Shown: positions 39,343-48,532 of the stretch, in pieces
Layout: each line of letters begins with the position of its first letter
Numbering within the stretch: position 1 is the stretch's first letter
Origin: Escherichia fergusonii ATCC 35469
GTDB lineage: Bacteria > Pseudomonadota > Gammaproteobacteria > Enterobacterales > Enterobacteriaceae
Direction: 5' to 3'
Assembly (NCBI RefSeq): GCF_000026225.1
Contig: NC_011740.1
Coordinates: 2,356,001 to 2,420,000 of the forward strand
Length of the DNA: 64,000 nucleotides
The notes under the pieces: generated by a model
Databases searched by the model: none
The model's input: the letters and a program-made list of their open reading frames with translations, nothing else
What the model was told of the DNA's origin: nothing
Position numbers and translations under genes: made by a program

Positions 39343-40632
39343 ATGACAACGGACGATCTTGCCTTTGACCAACGCCATATCTGGCACCCATACACATCCA
39401 TGACCTCCCCGCTACCGGTTTATCCGGTGGCGAGCGCCGAAGGTTGCGAGCTGATTTTGTCTGACGGCAGACGCCTGATTGACGGTATGTCGTCCTGGTG
39501 GGCGGCAATCCACGGCTACAACCACCCGCAGCTCAATGCGGCAATGAAGTCGCAAATTGATGCCATGTCGCATGTGATGTTTGGCGGTATCACCCATGCG
39601 CCCGCCATCGAGCTGTGCCGCAAACTGGTGGCAATGACGCCGCAACCGCTGGAATGCGTTTTTCTCGCGGACTCCGGCTCCGTAGCGGTGGAAGTGGCGA
39701 TGAAAATGGCGTTGCAGTACTGGCAAGCCAAAGGCGAAGCGCGCCAGCGTTTTCTGACCTTCCGCAATGGTTATCATGGCGATACCTTTGGCGCGATGTC
39801 GGTGTGCGATCCGGACAACTCAATGCACAGCCTGTGGAAAGGCTATCTGCCAGAAAACTTGTTTGCTCCGGCCCCGCAAAGCTGCATGGATGGCGAATGG
39901 GATGAACGCGATATGGTGGGCTTTGCGCGCCTGATGGCGGCACATCGTCATGAAATCGCGGCGGTGATCATTGAACCGATTGTCCAGGGTGCAGGCGGGA
40001 TGCGCATGTACCATCCGGAGTGGTTAAAACGAATCCGCAAAATGTGCGATCGTGAAGGTATCTTGCTTATTGCCGACGAGATCGCCACCGGATTTGGTCG
40101 TACCGGCAAACTGTTTGCCTGCGAACATGCAGAAATTGCGCCGGACATTTTATGCCTCGGTAAAGCCTTAACCGGCGGTACGATGACCCTTTCCGCCACG
40201 CTCACTACGCGCGAAGTGGCTGAAACTATCAGCAACGGCGAAGCCGGATGCTTTATGCACGGGCCAACCTTTATGGGCAATCCGCTGGCCTGCGCGGCAG
40301 CAAACGCCAGCCTGGCCATTATCGAATCTGGCGACTGGCAGCAGCAGGTAGCGACTATTGAAGTACAACTGCGCGAGCAACTGGCTCCTGCCCGTGACGC
40401 CGAAATGGTTGCCGATGTGCGCGTACTGGGGGCAATCGGCGTGGTCGAAACCACTCGTCCGGTGAATATGGCAGCGCTGCAAAAATTCTTTGTCGAACAG
40501 GATGTCTGGATACGACCATTTGGCAAACTGATTTACCTGATGCCGCCCTATATTATTCTCCCGCAACAGTTGCAGCGTCTGACCGCAGCGGTTAATCGTG
40601 CGGTGCAGGATGAAACATTTTTTTGCCAATAA
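39343..40632 (+). CDS. bioA: Adenosylmethionine-8-amino-7-oxononanoate transaminase
   Basis: BioA (429 residues) forms 7,8-diaminopelargonate with S-adenosylmethionine as amino donor. It has the class III aminotransferase signature LLIADEIATGFGRTGKLFACEHAEIAPDILCLGKAL, whose final Lys binds PLP, and WHPYTSM and SGYNH-like GYNHPQL elements. The start at 39343 sits five bases past the operator arm; longer in-frame readings cross the operator. It reads rightward, opposite to bioB. Confidence 0.97.
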   Translation: MTTDDLAFDQRHIWHPYTSMTSPLPVYPVASAEGCELILSDGRRLIDGMSSWWAAIHGYNHPQLNAAMKSQIDAMSHVMFGGITHAPAIELCRKLVAMTPQPLECVFLADSGSVAVEVAMKMALQYWQAKGEARQRFLTFRNGYHGDTFGAMSVCDPDNSMHSLWKGYLPENLFAPAPQSCMDGEWDERDMVGFARLMAAHRHEIAAVIIEPIVQGAGGMRMYHPEWLKRIRKMCDREGILLIADEIATGFGRTGKLFACEHAEIAPDILCLGKALTGGTMTLSATLTTREVAETISNGEAGCFMHGPTFMGNPLACAAANASLAIIESGDWQQQVATIEVQLREQLAPARDAEMVADVRVLGAIGVVETTRPVNMAALQKFFVEQDVWIRPFGKLIYLMPPYIILPQQLQRLTAAVNRAVQDETFFCQ

Positions 40633-40690
40633 CGGGAAGTCAGCGTGAGGGTTTCTGGCTACACTTTCTGCAAAAAAGAAAGGAGGGTTC

Positions 40691-41167
40691 ATGAAACTCA
40701 TCAGTAATGATCTGCGCGATGGCGATAAATTGCCGCATCGTCATGTCTTTAACGGCATGGGTTACGATGGCGATAATATTTCGCCGCATCTGGCATGGGA
40801 TGATGTTCCTGCGGGAACCAAAAGTTTTGTCGTCACCTGCTACGACCCGGATGCGCCAACTGGCTCCGGCTGGTGGCACTGGGTAGTTGTTAACTTACCT
40901 GCGGATACCCGCGTATTACCGCAAGGGTTTGGCTCTGGTCTGGTAGCAATGCCAGACGGCGTTTTGCAGACGCGTACCGACTTTGGTAAAACCGGGTACG
41001 ATGGTGCAGCGCCGCCGAAAGGCGAAACCCATCGCTACATTTTTACCGTTCACGCGCTGGATGTAGAACGTATTGATGTCGATGAAGGTGCCAGCGGCGC
41101 GATGGTCGGGTTTAACGTTCATTTCCACTCTCTGGCAAGCGCCTCGATTACTGCGATGTTTAGTTAA
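40691..41167 (+). CDS. ybhB: PEBP-family protein YbhB
   Basis: A 158-residue phosphatidylethanolamine-binding protein/Raf kinase inhibitor homologue. CYDPDAPTGSGWWHWVVVNLP holds the anion-pocket DPDxP motif, and GETHRYIFTVHAL matches the GxHR motif. The bacterial role is unclear. AAAGGAGGG precedes the ATG. It lies 58 bases after bioA in the same direction and may be read through from the bio promoter. Confidence 0.94.
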   Translation: MKLISNDLRDGDKLPHRHVFNGMGYDGDNISPHLAWDDVPAGTKSFVVTCYDPDAPTGSGWWHWVVVNLPADTRVLPQGFGSGLVAMPDGVLQTRTDFGKTGYDGAAPPKGETHRYIFTVHALDVERIDVDEGASGAMVGFNVHFHSLASASITAMFS

Positions 41168-41253
41168 TCACTCTGCCAGATGGCGCTATGCCATCTGGTA
41201 TCACTTAAAGGTATTAAAAACAACTTTTTGTCTTTTTACCTTCCCGTTTCGCT

Positions 41254-41274
41254 CAAGTTAGTATAAAAAAGCAG
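41254..41274. other. Phage lambda attachment site attB, unoccupied
   Basis: CAAGTTAGTATAAAAAAGCAG is the reverse complement of the E. coli attB. It contains the full 15-base core (41258-41272, GCTTTTTTATACTAA on the other strand) with B and B' arms. It lies in its usual place between ybhB and ybhC and is uninterrupted, so no lambdoid phage is integrated here. Confidence 0.95.
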
Positions 41275-41318
41275 GCTTCAACGGATTCATTTTTCTATTT
41301 CATAGCCCGGAGCAACCT

Positions 41319-42602
41319 GTGAACACATTTTCAGTTTCCCGTCTGGCGCTGGCATTGGCTTTTGGCGTGACGCTGACCGCCTGTAGCTCAACACCGCCCG
41401 ATCAACGTCCTTCTGATCAAACCGCGCCTGGTACCTCTTCTCGCCCGATTCTGTCGGCAAAAGAAGCGCAGAATTTCGATGCTCAACACTATTTTGCGTC
41501 CCTGACGCCAGGTGCTGCAGCGTGGAATCCTTCCCCGATTACCCTGCCTGCGCAACCTGACTTTGTTGTCGGCCCGGCGGGTACTCCGGGTGTAACGCAT
41601 ACCACGATTCAGGCGGCGGTAGATGCGGCAATTATCAAGCGTACCAATAAGCGCCAGTATATTGCCGTGATGCCTGGTGAATATCAGGGAACGGTGTATG
41701 TCCCTGCCGCTCCGGGTGGAATTACTCTGTACGGTACAGGTGAAAAACCGATTGATGTGAAGATTGGGCTTTCCCTTGATGGGGGCATGAGCCCTGCCGA
41801 CTGGCGTCACGACGTCAACCCGCGCGGCAAATATATGCCAGGTAAACCAGCGTGGTATATGTACGATAGCTGCCAGAGCAAGCGTAGCGACAGTATCGGT
41901 GTTCTGTGTTCTGCGGTCTTCTGGTCACAAAACAATGGCCTGCAACTGCAAAACCTGACCATCGAAAACACGCTGGGCGATAGCGTAGATGCGGGTAATC
42001 ATCCGGCGGTGGCGCTGCGTACTGATGGCGACAAAGTGCAGATCAATAACGTCAATATTCTCGGTCGTCAGAACACCTTCTTTGTGACCAACAGCGGTGT
42101 ACAGAACCGTCTGGAAACCAATCGTCAGCCACGTACGCTGGTGACGAATAGCTATATTGAAGGGGATGTGGATATCGTTTCTGGTCGCGGCGCAGTGGTG
42201 TTCGATAATACCGAATTCCGCGTGGTGAACTCCCGTACCCAGCAAGAAGCGTATGTGTTTGCACCGGCTACGCTGTCAAACATCTATTACGGTTTCCTCG
42301 CCGTAAACAGCCGTTTCAATGCTTCCGGTGATGGCGTGGCGCAACTGGGCCGCTCGCTGGATGTTGATGCCAATACCAACGGTCAGGTGGTGATCCGTGA
42401 TAGCGCCATCAACGAAGGTTTTAACACGGCTAAACCGTGGGCCGATGCGGTGATTTCCAATCGTCCATTTGCGGGTAATACCGGCAGCGTTGATGATAAC
42501 GAAGAAGTACAGCGTAATCTGAATGACACTAACTACAACCGCATGTGGGAATACAATAACCGCGGTTTAGGTAGCAAAGTGGTTGCGGAGCCGAAGTCAT
42601 AG
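41319..42602 (+). CDS. ybhC: Outer-membrane lipoprotein YbhC, pectinesterase family
   Basis: A 427-residue lipoprotein with signal peptide and lipobox LTAC (Cys22), then a right-handed parallel beta-helix of the pectin methylesterase family. Enzyme-like segments are TIQAAVDAAI, PGEYQGTVYVP and YIEGDVDIVSGRGAVVFDN. K-12 YbhC lacks reported pectinesterase activity, as some active-site residues are altered, so its substrate is open; it has been classed as an acyl-CoA thioesterase in older annotations. Translation starts at GTG behind CCGGAGC. Confidence 0.93.
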   Translation: MNTFSVSRLALALAFGVTLTACSSTPPDQRPSDQTAPGTSSRPILSAKEAQNFDAQHYFASLTPGAAAWNPSPITLPAQPDFVVGPAGTPGVTHTTIQAAVDAAIIKRTNKRQYIAVMPGEYQGTVYVPAAPGGITLYGTGEKPIDVKIGLSLDGGMSPADWRHDVNPRGKYMPGKPAWYMYDSCQSKRSDSIGVLCSAVFWSQNNGLQLQNLTIENTLGDSVDAGNHPAVALRTDGDKVQINNVNILGRQNTFFVTNSGVQNRLETNRQPRTLVTNSYIEGDVDIVSGRGAVVFDNTEFRVVNSRTQQEAYVFAPATLSNIYYGFLAVNSRFNASGDGVAQLGRSLDVDANTNGQVVIRDSAINEGFNTAKPWADAVISNRPFAGNTGSVDDNEEVQRNLNDTNYNRMWEYNNRGLGSKVVAEPKS

Positions 42603-42696
42603 CCCTTAGCAAATAACTTGAGTTGCAGGACAAAACGTTTACGTTGGCCCTGAAAGGCCGGGTAATGCAACTTGAAGTATGACGAGTATAAGCGTT

Positions 42697-42733
42697 AAAA
42701 AAGGGTCGCTATATTGCATAGCGGCCCTTTTAT
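42697..42733. terminator. Bidirectional terminator between ybhC and pgl
   Basis: AAAAAAGGGTCGCTAT and its complement ATAGCGGCCCTTTTA form a stem with A-run before and T-run after. It can act on both the rightward ybhC and leftward pgl transcripts. Confidence 0.88.
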
Positions 42734-42746
42734 CCAAAGAGCTCAA

Positions 42747-43742
42747 TTAATGAGCGTTCACCACGACCCACATCGGTCCTTGCCCTACCGCATAGCGACC
42801 TTTCTCTGTGAGTAAGCCCTGCTCACCGTGTATTTCATAGACTGCGATATGATGGGATTTCTGCCCGGCAGCGATTAAATATTTACCACTGTGATCAACA
42901 TTAAAACCACGCGGCTGAGTTTCAGTGGACTGATAGCCTTCTTTCGTCAACACGCTACCATCTTCAGAAACACTAAACACCGTAATCAGACTGGCGGTAC
43001 GATCACAGGCATACAGATGACGGCCATCCGGGGTGATGTGAATGTCTGCTGCCCAGCGGGTATCGGAGAAATCAGCAGGCATCATGTCCAGTGTCTGAAC
43101 ACATTCGATATTACCGTGCGGATCTTTAAGCTCCCAGACATCTACCGAACTGTTTAACTCATTGACGCAATATGCGTATTGTTCGTTCGGATGAAATACC
43201 ATGTGACGTGGGCCAGCGCCTTCAACAGTTGTTACTTCAGCCGGATCCTGGGCTGCAAGGTAACCATCATCGCTTACTGTAAACAGGCAAATGCGATCCT
43301 GTTTTAGTGCCGGCACCCAAAGAGTGCGATTATCCGGCGTGATATTCGCTGAGTGGCAACCATCCAGACCTTCCACAACATCGACGACTTCCACTGGCAG
43401 GCCATCCTCCAGACGAGTGACACTCACGCTGCCCGCATTGTATGAGCCAACAAACACAAAGCGTCCCTGGTGATCGGTGGAAATATGCGTCGGGCTGCCC
43501 GGTAAGGCGGATTCAGCGGCAAAAGTCAGTGCGCCATCATCGGGGGCGATTCGATAGGCCAGTACACGAAATTCAGGGCGCACGCCAACGTAGAGATAAC
43601 GTTTATCCGGGCTTACGACCATCGGTTGCACCTGCCCCGGCACATCAACCACCTGAGTCAGCGTCAGAGTGCCATCATGATTCAGGTTCCAGACATGGAT
43701 TTGCTGGCTCTCTGGGCTGGCGATATAAACGGTTTGTTTCAT
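42747..43742 (-). CDS. pgl: 6-phosphogluconolactonase
   Basis: Pgl (YbhE, 331 residues) hydrolyses 6-phosphogluconolactone in the oxidative pentose phosphate pathway. It is the seven-bladed beta-propeller type (YkgB/lactonase family), not the NagB-like type. Repeats such as VSPDKRYLYVG, TPDNRTLWVP, HPNEQYAYCV and TPDGRHLYAC mark the blades. About one residue in twenty seems to differ from K-12. It is convergent with ybhC and divergent from ybhA. Confidence 0.96.
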   Translation of the reverse strand: MKQTVYIASPESQQIHVWNLNHDGTLTLTQVVDVPGQVQPMVVSPDKRYLYVGVRPEFRVLAYRIAPDDGALTFAAESALPGSPTHISTDHQGRFVFVGSYNAGSVSVTRLEDGLPVEVVDVVEGLDGCHSANITPDNRTLWVPALKQDRICLFTVSDDGYLAAQDPAEVTTVEGAGPRHMVFHPNEQYAYCVNELNSSVDVWELKDPHGNIECVQTLDMMPADFSDTRWAADIHITPDGRHLYACDRTASLITVFSVSEDGSVLTKEGYQSTETQPRGFNVDHSGKYLIAAGQKSHHIAVYEIHGEQGLLTEKGRYAVGQGPMWVVVNAH

Positions 43743-43908
43743 GAATGCTCCTTAACTTTTAGCATCTGGCTTGATTTGCGTAATACAGCTAAAACTAGTC
43801 GCTTTTGGCGTTCAATGCTGAATATACGCACAAAATTTTGTCTACTATCTGACTCGGTGTACCATTCGCGCAGACAAAACTCTTAACCTTAATCTGGAAA
43901 AATACCCC

Positions 43909-44727
43909 ATGTCCGCTCGCGTGATTGCCCTTGATTTAGACGGAACGTTACTGACGCCGAAAAAGACATTACTCCCTTCTTCCCTTGAAGCGTTATCACG
44001 CGCCAGAGAAGCGGGATATCAACTTATCATTGTCACTGGTCGCCATCACGTCGCTATTCATCCTTTTTATCAGGCACTGGCATTAGATACACCTGCAATT
44101 TGCTGTAACGGAACCTATTTGTATGATTATCAAGCAAAAAAGGTGTTACAAGCCGATCCAATGCCTGTTGACCAGGCATTACAATTAATTGATTTGCTCA
44201 ATCAGCATAATATTCCTGGCCTGATGTACGTCGATGATGCGATGGTGTATGAGCATCCTACCGGGCATGTTATTCGCACTTCTAACTGGGCTCAGACTCT
44301 GCCTGAACATCAGCGTCCTACTTTTACACAAGTGCCTTCACTGGCGCAGGCGGCACGTGATGTCAATGCCGTATGGAAGTTTGCATTAACCGATGAAGAC
44401 CTGCCGAAATTACGCCAGTTCGCTAAGCAGGTGGAACAGCAGCTGGGCCTCGAATGCGAATGGTCATGGCATGACCAGGTGGATGTAGCACGCAAAGGTA
44501 ATAGCAAAGGCAAACGCCTTACTCAATGGATCGAAGCGCAGGGCTGGTCGATGGAAAATGTTATTGCGTTTGGCGATAACTATAACGATATCAGCATGCT
44601 GGAAGCCGCAGGTACTGGTGTTGCTATGGGCAATGCAGATGATGCAGTGAAAGAACGTGCCAATATTGTGATTGGTGATAACACTACCGACAGCATTGCC
44701 CAGTTTATTTACAGCCGCCTGATTTGA
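43909..44727 (+). CDS. ybhA: HAD-superfamily phosphatase YbhA (PLP phosphatase)
   Basis: A 272-residue Cof-type HAD hydrolase. Motif I is ALDLDGTLL, motif II is IVTGR, motif III is the Lys of GNSKGKRL, and motif IV is AFGDNYNDISML. YbhA is reported to dephosphorylate pyridoxal phosphate and other phosphosugars. From memory of K-12, roughly 40 of 272 residues differ, by far the highest divergence among the housekeeping proteins in the window. Its stop is directly next to the stop of the convergent modC. Confidence 0.94.
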   Translation: MSARVIALDLDGTLLTPKKTLLPSSLEALSRAREAGYQLIIVTGRHHVAIHPFYQALALDTPAICCNGTYLYDYQAKKVLQADPMPVDQALQLIDLLNQHNIPGLMYVDDAMVYEHPTGHVIRTSNWAQTLPEHQRPTFTQVPSLAQAARDVNAVWKFALTDEDLPKLRQFAKQVEQQLGLECEWSWHDQVDVARKGNSKGKRLTQWIEAQGWSMENVIAFGDNYNDISMLEAAGTGVAMGNADDAVKERANIVIGDNTTDSIAQFIYSRLI

Positions 44728-45786
44728 TCAGGCGGTTATCGACACACTCTTAATTTGTGCATACAACCACAGGCCAGGTTTGATCGCCAGTTCATCCCTG
44801 GCCCAGGGGCTAATTCGTGCCCACAACGTTTTCCCCCCCACCTCGAGTTGCACTTCCACCTGGCCATTATCGTCGTAACAGTGGGCGACTTTGGCCCGCA
44901 ATATATTGCGAATACTCGAATGCTGTGGAGGTTGTAACACCAGTGAGACATCTGACGCCTGAATACGAATACGCAACGTCGATTGCAGTGGTGCATCCAG
45001 TTTATTTACCCACAGATGTTGATCCCCCAACGCCAGCGCAGTCATTGCGTAATGGGGATGATGTTCCAGCACGTAGACTTTAAGAATGGTGCTCTGCTGC
45101 TCTTTGGGTAGCCACGGATGCATAACGCTACTGCTCCAGACCTCCTCCAGAGGGCCAAACGCCTTCACCTGCCCGTTTTCCAGCACCATCACCCGGTCTG
45201 CCAGATGTTGGATTTCATCCAGAGAATGGCTGACATAAAGCATGGGGATATTGATTTCCCGGGTCAGACGTTGCAGATAAGGCAACAGTTCTCGTTTACG
45301 CGGAATATCCAGTGACGCCAACGGCTCATCCAGCAGCAACAATTCCGGTGCTGTCAGGAGCGCCCGACCTATCGCCACCCGTTGTTTTTCACCACCTGAA
45401 AGACTTCCTGGCAGGCGATCAAGCAATGCTTCTATCCCTAACAATGCCACCAGCTTATCAAACTGACTGACCATGTTTTTCGCCATACCATAACGCAAGT
45501 TACCACGCACTTTGTAATGCGGGAACAGTCGCGCATCCTGGAAAACATAGCCCACCCGGCGCTGTTCCGGCGTCAAACAAATGCCTTTTTCGCAATCATT
45601 TAACACCCGACCATTGAGGACAATACGCCCTTGTTGCGGACGCGTCAGGCCACTTATCGCATTAATTAATGAGGTTTTCCCTGCCCCGGAGACACCAAAT
45701 ATCGCCGTGATCCCGGTTGCTGGTAACGTTTCGTTTACGCTCAGGCAGTGATTTCCCAGCGTCTGGGAGAAATTCAATTCCAGCAT
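44728..45786 (-). CDS. modC: Molybdate ABC transporter ATP-binding protein
   Basis: ModC (352 residues) powers molybdate import. Walker A GVSGAGKTS, signature LSGGEKQR, Walker B LLLLDEPLASLD and the H-loop His in VSHSLDE are present. The C-terminal third is the TOBE/Mop domain (about 290-352) that binds oxyanion and can inhibit transport. The start at 45786 (MLELNFSQT) follows modB by two bases. About 8% of residues seem changed from K-12. Confidence 0.96.
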   Translation of the reverse strand: MLELNFSQTLGNHCLSVNETLPATGITAIFGVSGAGKTSLINAISGLTRPQQGRIVLNGRVLNDCEKGICLTPEQRRVGYVFQDARLFPHYKVRGNLRYGMAKNMVSQFDKLVALLGIEALLDRLPGSLSGGEKQRVAIGRALLTAPELLLLDEPLASLDIPRKRELLPYLQRLTREINIPMLYVSHSLDEIQHLADRVMVLENGQVKAFGPLEEVWSSSVMHPWLPKEQQSTILKVYVLEHHPHYAMTALALGDQHLWVNKLDAPLQSTLRIRIQASDVSLVLQPPQHSSIRNILRAKVAHCYDDNGQVEVQLEVGGKTLWARISPWARDELAIKPGLWLYAQIKSVSITA

Positions 45787-45788
45787 GA

Positions 45789-46478
45789 TTATCTCCCCGT
45801 CCGTGCGCGACTGACCCGGGCCAGCCATTCAGAAATAAGCAGGGAGATCATTGCCAGTGCAATGGAGAGAAGACAAAGCCTTGCGGCTCCTGTTTCACCA
45901 CCAGGCGTCTGAATCAAGGTATACATTGCTGAAGGAATGGTGCGCGTTTCACCAGGAATATTGGAAACGAAGGTAATGGTCGCGCCAAATTCACCAAGCG
46001 AACGGGCAAAAGCCAACACCGTACCGACAATAATGCCAGGTAAGGTCAGCGGTAAGGTAATGGTGAAGAAGACGCGCCAACGTCCGGCCCCCAGTGTTCT
46101 GGCCGCCTGCTCCAGTTTGATATCCACACTTTCCAGGGCCAGACGAATTGCCCGCACCATCAGGGGAAAGGACATCACCGCAGCAGCAAGCACCGCACCT
46201 CGCCAGCTAAAAGCGAAAGTAATGCCAAACCAGTCATACAGACGTTCGCCGATAAATCCACGTCGGCCCATTGAAATCAACAGCAAATAGCCCACCACGA
46301 CTGGCGGTAACACCAGTGGCAGATGTAAGACACTGTCTAACAGAGCTTTGCCTGGGAAGGTACAACGCACCAGCAACCAGGCAAAAAAGATCCCAAACGG
46401 CAGGCTGAAAAGCACGGCCAGGGATGAAACTTTCAGGCTGAGTAAAACGGCCTGCCATTCTGGATCGGTCAGAATCAT
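45789..46478 (-). CDS. modB: Molybdate ABC transporter permease
   Basis: ModB (229 residues) is the inner-membrane channel; two copies form the pore. Five or six helices are visible, with the ABC coupling motif EQAARTLGAGRWRVFFTITLPLTLPG that docks on ModC. The ATG at 46478 overlaps the modA stop by one base. It is the best conserved of the mod proteins here (about 4% changed by recollection). Confidence 0.96.
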   Translation of the reverse strand: MILTDPEWQAVLLSLKVSSLAVLFSLPFGIFFAWLLVRCTFPGKALLDSVLHLPLVLPPVVVGYLLLISMGRRGFIGERLYDWFGITFAFSWRGAVLAAAVMSFPLMVRAIRLALESVDIKLEQAARTLGAGRWRVFFTITLPLTLPGIIVGTVLAFARSLGEFGATITFVSNIPGETRTIPSAMYTLIQTPGGETGAARLCLLSIALAMISLLISEWLARVSRARTGR

Positions 46479-47254
46479 TACTTAGTTGTAAATCCGTAAC
46501 GTTTAAAGATTTCAGCCGCTTGCGGCCCTTTCAGATAGTCATAAAACGCGGCTACCGTTGGGTTGTTGTGCCCTTTCACAATAGCAACCGGGTACTCTAC
46601 TTTTTTATGAGTATCTTCCGGGAAGGTAGCTACGACTTTCACGCCTTTGCTGGCAACCGCATCAGAACCATAAACAATGCCCAGTGGCGCTTCATTGCGC
46701 TCTACCAGTGCCAGCGCACCGCGAACATCTTCTGCCGGAGCAAGTTTGCCTGAAAGGGTATCCCATGCGCCCAGTTTTTGCAGCGCTTCTTTGGCATAAA
46801 TTCCGGCAGGAACGTGCTCAGGATCACCAACAGCCAGTCGTCCGCCATGTAACAACGTTGTCCAGTTTGTTTCTTTGTTGATGGTAAAATCTTGTTGCTC
46901 ACTGGATTTCGGCGCGACAACTACAAGGCTATTACCTAGCAGAGTTTCACGTGTGGCCGTATCGATGGCTTTTTTATCGACGGCATAATCCATCCATTTT
47001 TGATCAGCAGAAATAAATAGATCAGCAGGAGCTCCCGCTTCAATCTGACGAGCCAGTGTCGAGGAAGAGGCAAAAGAGGAAACAACATCCACGTGTTTCT
47101 CTTTTTGGTATTGCGTTGCAATATCCTGCATCGCGTTAGTCAGCGAAGCCGCTGCAAAAACGGTTATTTTAGCGTCATCCGCTAATGCATGACTTGCAAC
47201 ACTTAAAGACAGTGCAGCTCCGGCAAAAAGGTGTAACCATTTCTTCTGTGCCAT
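46478..47254 (-). CDS. modA: Periplasmic molybdate-binding protein
   Basis: ModA (258 residues) binds molybdate or tungstate in the periplasm. The signal peptide ends SHALA|DDA. Ligand-binding segments AAASLTNAM, SFASSSTLARQIEAGAPAD, DPEHVPAGIYAKEAL and GIVYGSDA supply Ser, Ala, Val and Tyr contacts. One residue longer than K-12 ModA as I recall it, and about 12% different, mostly near the N-terminus. It is the first gene of modABC, behind the ModE operator. Confidence 0.95.
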   Translation of the reverse strand: MAQKKWLHLFAGAALSLSVASHALADDAKITVFAAASLTNAMQDIATQYQKEKHVDVVSSFASSSTLARQIEAGAPADLFISADQKWMDYAVDKKAIDTATRETLLGNSLVVVAPKSSEQQDFTINKETNWTTLLHGGRLAVGDPEHVPAGIYAKEALQKLGAWDTLSGKLAPAEDVRGALALVERNEAPLGIVYGSDAVASKGVKVVATFPEDTHKKVEYPVAIVKGHNNPTVAAFYDYLKGPQAAEIFKRYGFTTK

Positions 47255-47273
47255 GATAAATCCTTATCCGTTT

Positions 47274-47297
47274 CGTTATGTTCGTCAGAATATAACG
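47274..47297 (-). promoter_or_regulatory. ModE operator upstream of modA
   Basis: CGTTAT and ATAACG are separated by 12 bases, the arrangement of the K-12 modA operator, 20 bases before the modA start. ModE-molybdate binding here represses modABC. The arms are kept although the middle bases differ from K-12. Confidence 0.85.
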
Positions 47298-47363
47298 GTA
47301 ATCTCAGGATTTTCCTAGGGGGTTGTTAACCCTGGCAGGCACTGCGGTGAAATAAGGGAATAA

Positions 47364-47389
47364 TGAAAACGCCCGACTGAGCGGGCGTT
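47364..47389 (-). terminator. Terminator after acrZ
   Basis: Reading leftward, AACGCCCG-CTCAGT-CGGGCGTT is followed by TTC and a T-rich stretch. It lies ten bases past the acrZ stop. Confidence 0.82.
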
Positions 47390-47398
47390 AAGGGAAAA

Positions 47399-47548
47399 TC
47401 AATGATTTTGTCTGGACTGGTCTTTCTGACCGATGCCGGAGAAAATGTTAAACACTTCACCAAGACCGTAGATCAAACCCAGGATGATTGCCATCACAAT
47501 AGGTACCATGATTACGGCGAAAACCAGACTTTTCAATAACTCTAACAT
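47399..47548 (-). CDS. acrZ: AcrB-associated small membrane protein AcrZ
   Basis: AcrZ (YbhT) is a 49-residue single-helix inner-membrane protein that lies in a groove of AcrB and helps AcrAB-TolC export certain drugs such as chloramphenicol and tetracycline. The bent hydrophobic helix (about residues 7-30, including VPIVMAIILGLIYG) and amphipathic tail EVFNIFSGIG are recognisable. The start at 47548 (MLELLKSL) has GGAG-like GGAGTTAACC upstream; the 83-residue reading from 47650 is too long. It is divergent from modE, as in K-12, and five residues differ by recollection. Confidence 0.95.
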   Translation of the reverse strand: MLELLKSLVFAVIMVPIVMAIILGLIYGLGEVFNIFSGIGQKDQSRQNH

Positions 47549-47676
47549 GGTTAACTCCAGATGTAGTCCTTTGTTTATTCTAACCGTATAACGCAGAAAA
47601 GCACTCCCCTTTTGTGCGGTCGTCTTTGCGCGACAGTGGTTTTCCGTCACAATAGTCTTTTTATCAGGACATTGTT

Positions 47677-48465
47677 ATGCAGGCCGAAATCCTTCTTACC
47701 CTGAAACTTCAGCAAAAATTGTTCGCCGATCCGCGCCGGATTTCGCTACTAAAACACATCGCACTTTCTGGTTCTATCAGCCAGGGAGCGAAAGATGCAG
47801 GAATCAGCTATAAAAGCGCCTGGGATGCCATCAACGAAATGAACAAACTGAGCGAGCATTCGTTGGTTGACCGCGCTACTGGCGGAAAAGGCGGTGGTGG
47901 TGCGGTACTGACTCGTTACGGTCAGCGACTGATTCAGCTTTATGATTTGTTGGCACAAATTCAACAAAAAGCATTCGATGTTTTAAGCGATGACGATGCT
48001 CTGCCACTCGATAGCCTGCTGGCGGCGATCTCCCGTTTTTCCCTGCAAACCAGCGCCCGTAATCAGTGGTTTGGCACCATAACTGCCCGCGATCACCATC
48101 AAGTACAGGAACATGTCGATGTATTACTGGCTGATGGAAAAACGCGATTAAAAGTCGCTATCACCGCTCGTAGTAGTGAGCGCCTTGGTCTGGAAGAAGG
48201 TAAAGAAGTTCTGATTCTGCTTAAAGCACCGTGGGTCGGTATTACTCAGGAGACGAGTGTTGCCATGGCTGCTGACAACCAGTTGCCGGGTATTATTAGT
48301 TATATAGAACGAGGCGAGGAGCAGTGCGAAGTGTTGATGACGTTACCAGATGGACAAACACTTTGTGCCACCGTACCGACAGAAAAATCGGCAAACCTAC
48401 AAGAAGGTAGTTCTGTGACTGCATATTTTAATGCCGACCGGGTGATTATCGCGACCTTGTGCTAA
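47677..48465 (+). CDS. modE: Molybdate-responsive regulator ModE
   Basis: ModE (262 residues) is a dimeric regulator that represses modABC and activates some molybdoenzyme and moa genes with molybdate bound. The N-terminal winged helix (about 1-120) includes HIALSGSISQGAKDAGISYKSAWDAINEMN. The SARNQWFG segment and two C-terminal Mop-like domains bind the oxyanion. About 10% of residues differ from K-12 as I recall, concentrated in the second half, whereas modF immediately after looks much closer. Confidence 0.96.
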   Translation: MQAEILLTLKLQQKLFADPRRISLLKHIALSGSISQGAKDAGISYKSAWDAINEMNKLSEHSLVDRATGGKGGGGAVLTRYGQRLIQLYDLLAQIQQKAFDVLSDDDALPLDSLLAAISRFSLQTSARNQWFGTITARDHHQVQEHVDVLLADGKTRLKVAITARSSERLGLEEGKEVLILLKAPWVGITQETSVAMAADNQLPGIISYIERGEEQCEVLMTLPDGQTLCATVPTEKSANLQEGSSVTAYFNADRVIIATLC

Positions 48466-48532
48466 GCACATTGACAATCTTTGCTGGAACACGTATCCCT
48501 GTCAGTAATCGCTGCAAAAAATGGGATATAAA

